Source: Ornithinimicrobium cavernae (GTDB lineage: Bacteria > Actinomycetota > Actinomycetes > Actinomycetales > Dermatophilaceae). Taken from it: 64,000 bases of DNA. The stretch's first letter is position 1; each line of letters starts with the position of its first letter. The stretch covers positions 186,001-250,000 of the forward strand of contig NZ_QDDJ01000008.1 of assembly GCF_003121625.1 (NCBI RefSeq), read 5' to 3'. The notes beneath the pieces are model-generated. The model did not search any database. It worked only from the letters and a program-made list of their open reading frames with translations, and was not told the origin of the DNA. Position numbers and translations under genes: made by a program. Below, piece by piece: positions 54,657-63,497 of this stretch.

Positions 54657-55430
54657 CCCCACGTGGTCGCGGCGGTCGGCACCTCCGACGCCCGTCCGGT
54701 GATCTGCGACGTTGGCCCGCGCCTCGTCGATCACGGTGGGGTCCCAGTCGGCCTCCTCGAGACCGAACCTGTCGTCGTAGGCAGCGGTCAGCGCCGCCTC
54801 CAGGAGGTCGATCGACACGTCGGGGGCCTCGGTCGCGACCGCGCCGACCGAGGCCGGGTCGAACCTGATCTCCAGGGCGTCATACACCGTGGTGAGCAGC
54901 GGAGCGAGGAGCGGCGCATCGTCGACGATGACCACGGAGCTGAACAGCCAGGCGTCGCGCACGATGCGCTGGGCCGTGCCGATCAGCTTCACCTCACCGC
55001 GGGCGCTGACCGAGTGTGCGCCGGGGCAGAACTCCCCCGGCACCTCGCCGACCCGGGAGTCGATGCCCAGGTCGAGCAGCACTCCCGCGAGCAGCGCGCC
55101 GTAGTCCTCGAACCGGGCTGTCATGCCGGCCTGTGCCTGCGGGTCGTGCTGCACGTGGTCGAGGACCAGGGTCGCCGACGTGCACGCCACGGCCCGTCCA
55201 CCCGCGGAGCGGATCACCGGGTCGAAGCCCGCGTCCCGGCAGGCCCGGACGGCGCTCGGGAACCCGGGGCGGTTGGCGTCACTGCGCCCGAAGGCGACCA
55301 TCGGCGTCGGACGGAACACCCGCAGTGCGCCGTCCGACGCGCCACGGCTGCTGCGGCGCAGCAGGGCGTGCGAGGCCGCCATCTCCAGGGCCGGGTCGGC
55401 CCTGGCCACCCGCCCACGGATCAGCTCCAC
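54645..55430 (-). CDS. Lipoate-protein ligase A family protein
   Basis: A 261-residue BPL/LPL-fold protein. It shows the ligase-type segments FRPTPMVAFGRSDANRPGF, VIRSAGGRAVACTSATLVLD and GEVKLIGTAQRIVRDAWLFSS, with the conserved Lys in VKLIG. It may attach free lipoate or octanoate, or act as an amidotransferase, to lipoyl domains. That would give a scavenging route beside LipB and LipA. RAVA replaces the usual GGG-AVYH pattern, so activity is not certain. The start is GTG at 55430. Confidence 0.82.
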   Translation of the reverse strand: MELIRGRVARADPALEMAASHALLRRSSRGASDGALRVFRPTPMVAFGRSDANRPGFPSAVRACRDAGFDPVIRSAGGRAVACTSATLVLDHVQHDPQAQAGMTARFEDYGALLAGVLLDLGIDSRVGEVPGEFCPGAHSVSARGEVKLIGTAQRIVRDAWLFSSVVIVDDAPLLAPLLTTVYDALEIRFDPASVGAVATEAPDVSIDLLEAALTAAYDDRFGLEEADWDPTVIDEARANVADHRTGVGGADRRDHVGTGD

Positions 55431-55487
55431 GCGAGCAATCTACCCATTCACGCCACACCCGCCGCAGGTGCCACTGGCTGCGGCGCT

Positions 55488-55531
55488 GTGTCCTGCATTC
55501 CCAGGGCTCGAGCCCCGGATCTGCAGGACAC
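55488..55531 (-). terminator. Branched hairpin after the EEP-family gene
   Basis: A 10-bp outer stem (55488-55497 / 55522-55531) encloses the palindrome GGGCTCGAGCCC (55504-55515). It lies 27 bp past the stop of the minus-strand gene at 55558 and before the next minus-strand gene. Confidence 0.6.
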
Positions 55532-55557
55532 AAGGACCTGATCCGCGGGCACAGTGC

Positions 55558-56532
55558 TCACCCGCCGACCCGGAACTCCAGCCACAGCGGGTAGTGGTCG
55601 CTGATCCGCCACGACACCTGCGTCCGGGTCAGCTCCGCGCCGGTGAGGACGTGCGGGAGGAAGTCGACGTTGCCACCGGTCTGGGTGAACTCGATGCCCT
55701 CGAGCCGGGAGACGGTCCGGCCGTCCCGCAGCGTGGGGGTGAACCAGGAGATCTGGTCATAGAAGTGGTGCTCGTGGTCATCGTCGAAGATCGTCCGCGG
55801 CACGTCGCGCAGCACCGCGGGCGGATACAGCCCGGTCGCGAAGAAGGCCCGCCACAAGGGGTCCTCGTGCCGGTCGATGTTGAAGTCTCCGAGCACCATC
55901 AGGTTGCGGTTCCAGTCCTTCGGACGGTCGGCCCAGCTGCGCATCCACTCCGCGAACGCGGTCAGCTCCGGGAGCCGGTCCTCGGGCCGTTTGCCCCACA
56001 GGACGTGCACGGTCGTCAGGATGAACTCGACGCCGCTGCGCACGAACCCCGCGGCATACGGCGTGCGCGCGAACTGCTTGACCTCTCCCTCGGCCTCCGG
56101 CGGCAGCACGATCTCCCCGACCAGACCGGAGGGCTGCACCCGGGTGCTGTCATAGACGTAGGCCAGCCGCTCGTCGTTGCCCTGGTCGCCCTCGGTCACG
56201 TCCGAGGCGATCACCCGGTAGGCCTCCCCCAGGAGCGACAGGATCGCGAACAGCGCCCGCGTGTCCCGCCGGGTCTCCTGGACCGCCGTCACGTCGAACC
56301 GCCTGATCACCTCGGCGATCGCCGCCATCGCGTGCCAGTCCCGCTTGGGGCTGTCGCTGTCCTGCGAGGTCCACCTGTCCGTGTAGCCGCCGAGCACCCG
56401 GATGTTCCAGGTGCCGATCAGCAGGTTGTCCGGGGTCTTCGGCACGACCTGCTCGTCGAGGGCCGCGCGCAGTCCGGCCAGGTCGGCGGCCACGTGCTCC
56501 GGCATCGGTGAGGGCGGTGCGACGCTGCTCAT
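55558..56532 (-). CDS. Endonuclease/exonuclease/phosphatase family protein
   Basis: A 324-residue EEP-fold hydrolase. The catalytic motifs are in order: GTWNIRVLG (about 39), VQETRRD (about 83), HVLWGK, LGDFNIDRHEDPL (about 215) and a terminal SDHYPLWLEF with the general-base His. The substrate may be nucleic acid, a nucleotide or a phospholipid head group. The start overlaps the HIT gene stop by four bases. Confidence 0.9.
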   Translation of the reverse strand: MSSVAPPSPMPEHVAADLAGLRAALDEQVVPKTPDNLLIGTWNIRVLGGYTDRWTSQDSDSPKRDWHAMAAIAEVIRRFDVTAVQETRRDTRALFAILSLLGEAYRVIASDVTEGDQGNDERLAYVYDSTRVQPSGLVGEIVLPPEAEGEVKQFARTPYAAGFVRSGVEFILTTVHVLWGKRPEDRLPELTAFAEWMRSWADRPKDWNRNLMVLGDFNIDRHEDPLWRAFFATGLYPPAVLRDVPRTIFDDDHEHHFYDQISWFTPTLRDGRTVSRLEGIEFTQTGGNVDFLPHVLTGAELTRTQVSWRISDHYPLWLEFRVGG

Positions 56533-57044
56533 CCCGGACCCTTCTCGGTATGCCGTGCGGTTGCGGGCAGCGGTGACCGTCCCGACAGGAGGGGGTCACC
56601 GTCGTCGACGGGGCCAGCGTCGCCGGTGGCCGCGAGCGCCGCCCGCAACCGGTCGGCATACTCGGTGATCTCGCCGTCGGCGTACCTGGTGCGCGGCCAG
56701 AAGAACCCGCGGAGGCCGTCTCCCTTGGTGCGGGGCACCACGTGCACGTGGAGGTGGGGCACCGACTGGCTGACGACGTTGTTCATCGCGACGAAGGACC
56801 CGGTGCTGCCCAGCGCCGACCTGACGGTGGCCGCCATCAGTCGCGACGCGGCGAACAGCGGCTCGAGCAGCTCGTCGGGCAGGTCGGTCAGCGTGACGAT
56901 GTGCTCGCGCGGGACGACCAGCACGTGGCCCTTGAACACGGGCCGGCGGTCGAGGAAGGCCACGACCTCACGGGTCTGCAGCACGACCTCCGCGGAGTCC
57001 TCACCGCGGACGATCGCGCAGAAGGCGCAGCCGGGGTTGGCCAT
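56529..57044 (-). CDS. HIT family nucleotide hydrolase/transferase
   Basis: A 171-residue protein with zinc-type CAFC near residue 6, GHVLVVPREHI near 39 and the histidine triad HLHVHVVP near 97. HIT proteins cleave nucleoside phosphoramidates, AppppA or similar. The start ATG at 57044 lies just past the stop of the upstream gene. It is the middle gene of a three-gene operon with a release-factor-like protein and an EEP hydrolase. Confidence 0.93.
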   Translation of the reverse strand: MANPGCAFCAIVRGEDSAEVVLQTREVVAFLDRRPVFKGHVLVVPREHIVTLTDLPDELLEPLFAASRLMAATVRSALGSTGSFVAMNNVVSQSVPHLHVHVVPRTKGDGLRGFFWPRTRYADGEITEYADRLRAALAATGDAGPVDDGDPLLSGRSPLPATARHTEKGPG

Positions 57045-57048
57045 GGCC

Positions 57049-58185
57049 TCAGTAACGCACCACGGCTGCGGCCGGGACGACGCCCGGGAGCTCGTCGACC
57101 ACCCGGATGGCGCCTCCCGTGCGCAACGTGGCCCCCACGGCGGAGGCGACGAGCGCATAGTCGGGGTAATCCACCAGCCGGACGACCGGCCGGGTGCCGG
57201 GAGGTTCGGCCGAGGAGGTCTCTGGCGGCAGCAGGAGCGTGTCGACGCGCCCCTCGTGGGCGGCGCGGCAGGTCTCCTCGAACCCGACGACACCACGTCC
57301 ACGGGCGAACTGCTCGTGGAGCCGGTCCAGGAGCGTTGCGTTCTCCCGGGACAGACGCTCCGCCACGAGCTCCCACGCGGCGCGGCGCAGGTCGTCCACC
57401 GGCATGTCGTCGGGGTTCCGCTCGATCGCCGGATCGATCAGGTGAGGATAGGAGCTGATCTCCCGGTAGAGCGCGACCCACTCCGGCAACCCGGCCAGGA
57501 TCAGCGGGATCGTCCGACCGGCCAGGTGGTCCTCGACACCTCGAGCGACCTCCCTGAGGAACTCCACGAGATCCTCCTTGTGCACGTTGTCCAGCGAGCT
57601 CGCGCCGTAGTAGACGGCTCCGCCCTGGCTGGGCCGACCGGAGGCGTTGGGTCGCGGCACCGTGTCGGACTGGGGACCCTCACGCGTCATGACGTCCTCG
57701 AAGGCCCTGGGCACGGACGGCACGTCGAGCTCGTTGATCTGGTCGCGGCTCCCGCGCAGCACGCGCACGTTCTTCTGGCTGACGGTGAGGACCACATAGT
57801 TGCGGTCGCTGAGCAGCGGCAGCACCGGCGTCAGCACGAAGTCGGACCCGACGGTGGCGAGCTCGGGCAGGTCGAGCGGGACCCGGTAGGTGGCGTGCCA
57901 GCCGGGCCGCAGGAACATGGCGAGCCCGTCGCCCATGTAGCTCCACGCCATGCCGTCACCGTGCAACGACCACGCGGGCGCGAGCAGCTCCTTGACCGCG
58001 TCGCGGCCCAACCCGTCCTCGAGCAGGCGGTTCTCGACAGCCACCAGCAGGTTCTTCCACCGCAGACGGTCCCCGTCCCCGTCCCTGACGTGGCCGGCGC
58101 GGTGGGTCGGCACGAAGGCCGACACCCGGGGCCCCACACCCTCGCCGACGAGCTCCTCGAACTCGGCGCGTGTCATCAGGTCCAT
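57049..58185 (-). CDS. baeRF-type release-factor-like protein
   Basis: A 378-residue protein resembling the bacterial archaeo-eukaryotic release factor (baeRF) families. Support comes from DLMTRAEFEELVGEGVGPRVSAFVPTHRAG at the N-terminus, a middle SDRNYVVLTVSQKNVRVLRGS, KEDLVEFLREVARGVEDHL, PLILAGLPEWVALYREIS, and a C-terminal region of eRF1 domain 3 type. AGGAGG lies 7 bp before the ATG. Its role is not established for bacteria; ribosome rescue or stress is proposed. Confidence 0.78.
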   Translation of the reverse strand: MDLMTRAEFEELVGEGVGPRVSAFVPTHRAGHVRDGDGDRLRWKNLLVAVENRLLEDGLGRDAVKELLAPAWSLHGDGMAWSYMGDGLAMFLRPGWHATYRVPLDLPELATVGSDFVLTPVLPLLSDRNYVVLTVSQKNVRVLRGSRDQINELDVPSVPRAFEDVMTREGPQSDTVPRPNASGRPSQGGAVYYGASSLDNVHKEDLVEFLREVARGVEDHLAGRTIPLILAGLPEWVALYREISSYPHLIDPAIERNPDDMPVDDLRRAAWELVAERLSRENATLLDRLHEQFARGRGVVGFEETCRAAHEGRVDTLLLPPETSSAEPPGTRPVVRLVDYPDYALVASAVGATLRTGGAIRVVDELPGVVPAAAVVRY

Positions 58186-58284
58186 GGCACATCCTCCTGT
58201 GGATCGGCGTCCTCCGAGGCTACGCCGCACCACGCCCCTCGCGCATCCACACGCCAGGAGCCACCCGGCCGCCGGGCTGCCCGG

Positions 58285-60393
58285 TCAGCCGGCCGCGCCC
58301 AGCTGGTCCAGCAGGAAGGCGACCTCGAAGGCCGTCTCCCGCCACGCGTCATACCGGCCGGTCTTCCCGCCGTGCCCGGCCACCATCTCGGTCTTCAGCA
58401 GGATCGGGCGCTCCGCCGGGTTGCTGGTGACCGTCTCCCGCAGGCGCGCCACCCACTTGGCCGGCTCGACGAAGAAGACCCGCGTGTCGTTCAGACCGGT
58501 TGTGGCCAGGATGGCCGGGTAGTCGACGGCGCGGATGTTCTCGTAGGGCGTGTAGGAGCGCATGTACTCGTAGACACTCGCGTCCTCCAGGGGGTTGCCC
58601 CACTCCTCCCACTCCCCGACCGTCAGCGGCAGCGAGGGGTCCAGGATCGTGGTGAGCGCGTCGACGAAGGGCACGGCAGCGTGCACGGCGCGGAACTTCT
58701 CCGGCGCCAGGTTGAGCACCGCCCCCATGAGCAGCCCACCGGCCGAGCCGCCGGCAGCGGCCAACCGGTCCGGTGCCACCCAGCCGGAGCCGACCAGCTC
58801 GTCGGCGCAGGCCACGAAGTCGGTGAAGGTGTTCTTCTTGTGCTCCATCCGGCCGTTCTCGTACCAGCCGCGCCCCATCTCGCCGCCACCCCGGATGTGC
58901 GCGATGGCGTAGACGACACCGCGGTCCAGGTAGGACAGCCGGGCGACGGAGAAGTACGGGTCGATGGAGATCTCGTAGGAGCCGTAGCCGTAGAGCAGCC
59001 CCGGCGCCGTCCCGTCGGGCTGCACGTCCTTGCGCGCGACCAGTGAGATCGGGACCCTCGTGCCGTCGGCGGCGGTGGCCCACAGGCGGTGCTGCACGTA
59101 GTCGGCCGGGTCGTAGCCACCCAGCACCGGCTGGCGCTTGAGCAGGGTCAGCGCACCGCTGGCCAGGTCGACGTCGTAGACCGACCGCGGCGTGACCAGC
59201 GACTCGATCACCACCTGGAGGGTGGCGGTGTCGTGGGCCGGGTTGTTGCCGGTGTCGATGTTGTAGAGCACCTCCTCGACCGGCACCTGGTATCCCTCAC
59301 CGACACCGCTGTCGCTGTCGAGCGGCAGCACGAGCACCTGGCTCAGGCCGTCGCGGCGCAGGGAGACGGCCAGGTGGCTGGCGAAGGCGTCGACGCCGAC
59401 GATCCGCTGACCGTCCTGGCCCGGTATGACGGGTGTCCAGTCCGCGGACGAGGTCGCGCCGAGCGGGGCCCGGGCGAGCTCGGAGTCGCGGTGGTTCTTG
59501 TTGTGGACGATCCAGAGGTCCTCCCCGGCGACCTCCACGGCATACTCCACGCCCTCCTCGCGGGGGGAGACCACGCGGAACTCGCCGAGCGGGTCGGCGG
59601 TGGACAGGATCCGGTACTCGGAGGTGTTCTTGGTGCCCAGCCCGATCACGAGGTGGGTCTCGTCGCGGGAGGTGTCCAGACCCATCCAGAAGCGCTCGTC
59701 GTCCTCCTGGAAGACGAGCGTGTCCTCGCCGCTGCCGTCCAGCTCGTGGCGCCACACCTGGAACGGGCGCCACGCGTCGTCGACGCGGGTGTAGAACAGG
59801 TGGCTGCCGTCGGCGGACCAGGCCAGGCCGTATCCCACGCCCTCGATCCCCGGCTCGGTCACCTCGCCGGTCGTCAGGTCCTTCAGCCGCACGGTGAACC
59901 GCTCGTCGCCGGTGGTGTCGACCGAGTAGGCCAGCCGCGTCGCGTCATGGCTGACCTCGAAGGCGCCGAAGGACAGGAACGACTCCCCCTCGGCCTCCGC
60001 GTTGCCGTCGAGCAGCACCTGCTCGTGCTGCGGCGCACCGTCGCTGACGAGCTCGGGCCGCTCCGGGCTGTCGGCCACGGCGATGCGGGCGTGGATCGCG
60101 TACTGCTGACCCTCGACCGTGCGGGAGTAGTACCACCACTGGCCGTGCCGCACCGGCACCGACAGGTCGGTCTGCTGCGTGCGACTCTTGATCTCGGTGA
60201 AGACCGCCTCGGAGAGCTCGGCGAGGTGACCGGTCATCGCCTCCGTGTAGGCGTTCTCGGCCTCCAGGTGCGCGATGACCTCGGGCTTGCTCTTGTCGCG
60301 GAGCCACTCGTAGGGGTCGTTGACGGTCTCGCCGTGGTGCTCCCGCAGGTGCTCGATCTTCGCGGCGACGGGCGGGGTGGGAAGTTCAGTCAC
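58285..60393 (-). CDS. ptrB: Oligopeptidase B (S9 prolyl-oligopeptidase family)
   Basis: A 702-residue cytosolic serine peptidase that cuts short peptides after basic residues. The N-terminal segment HGETVNDPYEWLRD is diagnostic. A beta-propeller runs to about residue 410. The alpha/beta-hydrolase domain carries AAGGSAGGLLMG (nucleophile Ser), LNDTRV (Asp) and GHGGKTGRYD (His). Length is typical. It is a single gene. Confidence 0.95.
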   Translation of the reverse strand: MTELPTPPVAAKIEHLREHHGETVNDPYEWLRDKSKPEVIAHLEAENAYTEAMTGHLAELSEAVFTEIKSRTQQTDLSVPVRHGQWWYYSRTVEGQQYAIHARIAVADSPERPELVSDGAPQHEQVLLDGNAEAEGESFLSFGAFEVSHDATRLAYSVDTTGDERFTVRLKDLTTGEVTEPGIEGVGYGLAWSADGSHLFYTRVDDAWRPFQVWRHELDGSGEDTLVFQEDDERFWMGLDTSRDETHLVIGLGTKNTSEYRILSTADPLGEFRVVSPREEGVEYAVEVAGEDLWIVHNKNHRDSELARAPLGATSSADWTPVIPGQDGQRIVGVDAFASHLAVSLRRDGLSQVLVLPLDSDSGVGEGYQVPVEEVLYNIDTGNNPAHDTATLQVVIESLVTPRSVYDVDLASGALTLLKRQPVLGGYDPADYVQHRLWATAADGTRVPISLVARKDVQPDGTAPGLLYGYGSYEISIDPYFSVARLSYLDRGVVYAIAHIRGGGEMGRGWYENGRMEHKKNTFTDFVACADELVGSGWVAPDRLAAAGGSAGGLLMGAVLNLAPEKFRAVHAAVPFVDALTTILDPSLPLTVGEWEEWGNPLEDASVYEYMRSYTPYENIRAVDYPAILATTGLNDTRVFFVEPAKWVARLRETVTSNPAERPILLKTEMVAGHGGKTGRYDAWRETAFEVAFLLDQLGAAG

Positions 60394-60495
60394 GGCTCGA
60401 GGCTATCTGCCCTGCCGCTCCCGGTCCCAACCCGTTTCGGATGCCGCTGCCAGCCGCCGCACGCTGCCGCGGCGAACCACCTGCCGGGGAGGCGC

Positions 60496-61443
60496 TCAGT
60501 GGACGGGGTTCTTGCGGCCGAACGGCAGGACGTGCATCACCGCGACGATGACGGCGCCCCAGACGAGGCCGAGGACAGCGGAGGCGAGGGTGTTCGTCAG
60601 CCAGGACAGGGCGCCGCCGATGGCCGGGATCCAGGAGGCCACGACCTCCTCGGCGCTGTGCACCCAGCCGTAGATGAGGTGGAAACCCAGGTCGTCCATG
60701 CCCACGAGGATGATGTGGCCGCCGACCCACAGCATGGCCGCGATGCCGACCGTGGAGAGGAGGCTGAGGATGATCGGCATGGCCTTGACCAGGCCCATGC
60801 CCAGCTTCGTGGAGAAGTCGCTCTTGTGCTCGGCGAGCCGGAGTCCGATGTCGTCCAGCTTGACGATGAGGGCCACCGCGCCATAGACCAGCGCCGTGAT
60901 GCCGATCGCGACGAGGATCAGGATGAGCAGCCGGCTGACGAACCCCTCGGTGGCCACCTCATTCAGCGAGATCACCATGATCTCCGCGGACAGGATGAAG
61001 TCGGTCGTGATGGCCCCGCGGACCATCTTGTCCTCCTGCTCCGGCCCCTGCTCGACCGCGGGCGTGTCCGGGTCGCCCTCGTGGTGACCGCTGACCAGCT
61101 CATAGACCTTCTCTGCGCCCTCGAAACACAGGTAGGTCCCGCCCAGCATGAGGATCGGCGTCAGCGTCCACGGCGCGAACTGACTGAGCAGCATCAGCGC
61201 CGGGAGGATGAAGAGCAGCTTGTTGCGGATCGAGCCGATCGCGATCTTCTTGATGATCGGCAGCTCGCGCGCCGCCTTCGCCCCGGTGACGTAGCGCGGG
61301 GTGACGGCCGCGTCGTCGATCACCACCCCCATGGCCTTGGTGCTGGCCCGGCCGGCGGCCGCGGCGACGTCGTCGACGGACGCTGCGGCGATCCGCGCGA
61401 TGGCCGCGACATCGTCCAGGAGTGCAACCAGACCGCCACTCAT
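60496..61443 (-). CDS. DUF808 (YedI-like) membrane protein
   Basis: A 315-residue inner-membrane protein with about seven helices. DDVAAIARIAAASVDDVAAAAGRASTKAMGVVIDDAAVTPRYV at the N-terminus is the DUF808 signature. The family is of unknown function, sometimes linked to stress or inhibition phenotypes. It is monocistronic. Confidence 0.93.
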   Translation of the reverse strand: MSGGLVALLDDVAAIARIAAASVDDVAAAAGRASTKAMGVVIDDAAVTPRYVTGAKAARELPIIKKIAIGSIRNKLLFILPALMLLSQFAPWTLTPILMLGGTYLCFEGAEKVYELVSGHHEGDPDTPAVEQGPEQEDKMVRGAITTDFILSAEIMVISLNEVATEGFVSRLLILILVAIGITALVYGAVALIVKLDDIGLRLAEHKSDFSTKLGMGLVKAMPIILSLLSTVGIAAMLWVGGHIILVGMDDLGFHLIYGWVHSAEEVVASWIPAIGGALSWLTNTLASAVLGLVWGAVIVAVMHVLPFGRKNPVH

Positions 61444-61584
61444 CGGGCCTCCCCCGCCCGGTGTGAGGAGCGGGAGGACCCGTTCAGGGCAACAGAAGGC
61501 AGCGTTGTCGTCGGCACAAGCACCAAGGTTAATGGCATTCCGGCCGGGTGCCCGGTCCTCGTCGGTCCCTGCACGGGGCGACGC

Positions 61585-62487
61585 TCACCCTCCCGGAGGA
61601 CGACCGGCCAGTTCCTCGAGCGTCAGCAGGGTGCCGTCGTCCGCCGTGACGCAACCTGCGACATACACCAGCACCGTCCGGCCGGCGCTCCCCGCGGCGT
61701 CCCCGACGCCATAGGACAGCGACAGGTCGTGTCCCGACCGGTTCACGACGGTGTCGATGAGCCAGCACATGTCCCCCACCCGGATCCCGTCGCGCAACCG
61801 GAGACGGTAGTGACCGAGCAGCTGGTGGTAGAGCGGGGTCCACGTCTCCTCCACGGTCCGGCGGTGCCGGGCATAGGCGTGCTGGATCGGCGCGTAGTCC
61901 GGCCAGATCGCATAGAGGATGTCGGCGAGACGGAACAGCTGCGGATCCTGCGTGGCGCGGACCTGGTGGGCGGCGAACTGTTCCACGAGGGCGCCGAACG
62001 GCAGCGCCATCCACTCGGCCATGGACCCCATCGCGTTCTGCTCGTTCCGCGTGTAGCGCTGGGGCCGCAGGATGTAGGAGATCAGGTCGGCATACCAGTC
62101 GGCCGCCATCGGCCAGCGCCGGCGCATGTGGTGGTTGCTGAGGTTCAGGCCCGTCTCCACGAACGGCTCGTGGCCGATGAGGGCCGACAGTATCCTCGGG
62201 GCGGAGTTGCCCTCGAAGTCGGCGCCCAGATCTGCGACGAGACGCTCGGACAGGTGCCGGGCGCCCTCGGCCAGGATGTACTGGGTGACCGGACCGTTCG
62301 GGCCGTTGGGCCCGGTCGTCGTGGCGAGCCGCGTCACGACGTGCGACAGGTCCTCCAGCTCGATCGTGCCGCGTGACCCGGTCGTCCGCTGGCCCCGGTC
62401 GCGCACCAGGACCTCGACGGTCTCCGGACCGCCCGGGGCAGGTGAACCGTCGGTCCCCTGCGATGAACTCTTCATCGACCACTCCAT
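61585..62487 (-). CDS. Hypothetical protein (300 aa)
   Basis: No family is recognised. The first 50 residues are polar and probably disordered. The remainder is mostly helical with many Trp, Tyr and His (NLSNHHMRRRWPMAADWYADL, LYHQLLGHYRLRLRDGIRVGDMCWL), ending in a Thr/Leu-rich strand region. No membrane helix or signal is seen. An in-frame ATG at 62475 is an alternative start. A 16-bp palindrome lies 62 bp upstream. Confidence 0.65.
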   Translation of the reverse strand: MEWSMKSSSQGTDGSPAPGGPETVEVLVRDRGQRTTGSRGTIELEDLSHVVTRLATTTGPNGPNGPVTQYILAEGARHLSERLVADLGADFEGNSAPRILSALIGHEPFVETGLNLSNHHMRRRWPMAADWYADLISYILRPQRYTRNEQNAMGSMAEWMALPFGALVEQFAAHQVRATQDPQLFRLADILYAIWPDYAPIQHAYARHRRTVEETWTPLYHQLLGHYRLRLRDGIRVGDMCWLIDTVVNRSGHDLSLSYGVGDAAGSAGRTVLVYVAGCVTADDGTLLTLEELAGRPPGG

Positions 62488-62548
62488 GCCTTGTCGGCCC
62501 GCGCGGTCAGCGCCGGCGAGTGGCCAGTCTGCCTTGCGGGCGCGGGGA

Positions 62549-62564
62549 GGGGAAGGCCTTCCCC
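62549..62564. promoter_or_regulatory. 16-bp perfect palindrome between divergent genes
   Basis: GGGGAAGGCCTTCCCC is a perfect dyad, with near-symmetrical flanks, between the hypothetical gene at 62487 and the broken small membrane-protein gene at 62637. It is a candidate operator. Confidence 0.4.
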
Positions 62565-62636
62565 TTCCTCTTCCGGCGCCCGGATGCTCTGATGGGGAGG
62601 CTTTGACTCAACTGCAGGTGTTTCAGGAGGAACGCG

Positions 62637-62780
62637 ATGGTGTGGGGCGAGATCTAGATCTCACTGCTGGTTCTGGCACTTGTCGTCTGGGTGGTCGTGG
62701 TCCTGTTCGTCGTCGCCGGGGCACGGTACCGCGAGCAGGCGAGGCAGGAGCTCAGGGAGAAGGAGGCACAGCGGTCCTAG
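62637..62780 (+). pseudogene. Small membrane protein gene with an in-frame amber codon
   Basis: AGGAGG at 62625-62630 precedes the ATG at 62637 by 6 bp, an excellent ribosome site. After six codons (MVWGEI) there is TAG at 62655-62657. The frame then continues for 40 codons with a hydrophobic helix (LLVLALVVWVVVVLFVVAG) and a charged tail (RYREQARQELREKEAQRS) to a second TAG at 62778. Removing one copy of a tandem AGATCT pair (62650-62655, 62656-62661) gives an uninterrupted 45-residue membrane protein. The hexamer duplication probably broke the gene. Confidence 0.7.
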
Positions 62781-62789
62781 GGTGGGACG

Positions 62790-63497
62790 GTGACCGCTCC
62801 GGCTCCCCGACCACGGCTCGTCCTGGTCCACGGCACGCGGATGGACTCCAGCCAGTGGCAGGGCTACCAGGACCTGCTGCCCGAGGCCGAGCTCGTCGCG
62901 GTCGACCTGCCCGGCCACGGCTCGAGGGTGGCCGAGGTGTTCACTGCGGACGCCGCGGTCGCCACGATCGAGGCCGCGGTTCTCGGTCGTTCGGCGGGGC
63001 AGAGGATGGTGCTCGCCGGGCACAGCCTGGGGGGCTACCTGTCGATGTTGTATGCCGCCCGGCACCCGAGCGCCCTCGACGCCCTGGTCCTCATCGGCTC
63101 CAGCGCTGAGCCGGTCGGGCCGCTGGCGGCGATCTACCGCAGGTTCGCCGACCTGCTTCCACGTGTGGGGGCCGAGCGGATGGCCCGCGCCTCCAACGCG
63201 GTCATGCGCCGTCTGGGCGCGGACGACCAGGTCCTTCCCGGGGCCGAGGGCTACGCCGCACTCCCCGCCGCCTGGAAGGTCGTCTACGACGAGTGCCGCG
63301 CCGACCTGCTCGCCGAGGTGTCGTGCCCGGTGTTCCTGGTCAACGGCCAGTTCGACCAGATGCGCCTGCACGTCCGGCGTTTTGCCGCGGCCGCCGCGGA
63401 CACCCGGGTGGTCACCATCCCCCGCGCCACACACCTCGTGCCGGTCACCCACCCGCGGCTCGTCGCGGACGTGCTCCGTGAGGCGTTAGCCGTCTGA
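62790..63497 (+). CDS. Alpha/beta hydrolase
   Basis: A 235-residue hydrolase. Oxyanion region LVHGTRMDSSQWQGY is near residue 11, the nucleophile elbow is GHSLGG (about residue 75), the acid is in VNGQFDQM and the terminal His in ATHLVPV. The substrate is unknown. The start is GTG at 62790, 9 bp after the broken small gene, so the two were probably cotranscribed. It overlaps the convergent hydrolase by 12 bp. Confidence 0.88.
   Translation: MTAPAPRPRLVLVHGTRMDSSQWQGYQDLLPEAELVAVDLPGHGSRVAEVFTADAAVATIEAAVLGRSAGQRMVLAGHSLGGYLSMLYAARHPSALDALVLIGSSAEPVGPLAAIYRRFADLLPRVGAERMARASNAVMRRLGADDQVLPGAEGYAALPAAWKVVYDECRADLLAEVSCPVFLVNGQFDQMRLHVRRFAAAAADTRVVTIPRATHLVPVTHPRLVADVLREALAV

Noticed and set aside
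55488-55531. tRNA-like appearance (GGGCTCGAGCCC inside a stem)
   Set aside because: There is no anticodon or D arm and no room for a full tRNA; it is better read as a branched terminator.
59089-62376. A 1095-codon open frame on the plus strand
   Set aside because: It is the complement of oligopeptidase B, DUF808 and the gene at 61585, all of which have clear family motifs or normal composition; the frame is Val/His/Arg-rich low complexity.
62637-62780. TAG in the small membrane gene as a pyrrolysine or recoding signal
   Set aside because: No recoding context is known for actinobacteria, no pylT/pylS is in the window, and the tandem hexamer duplication is a simpler cause.
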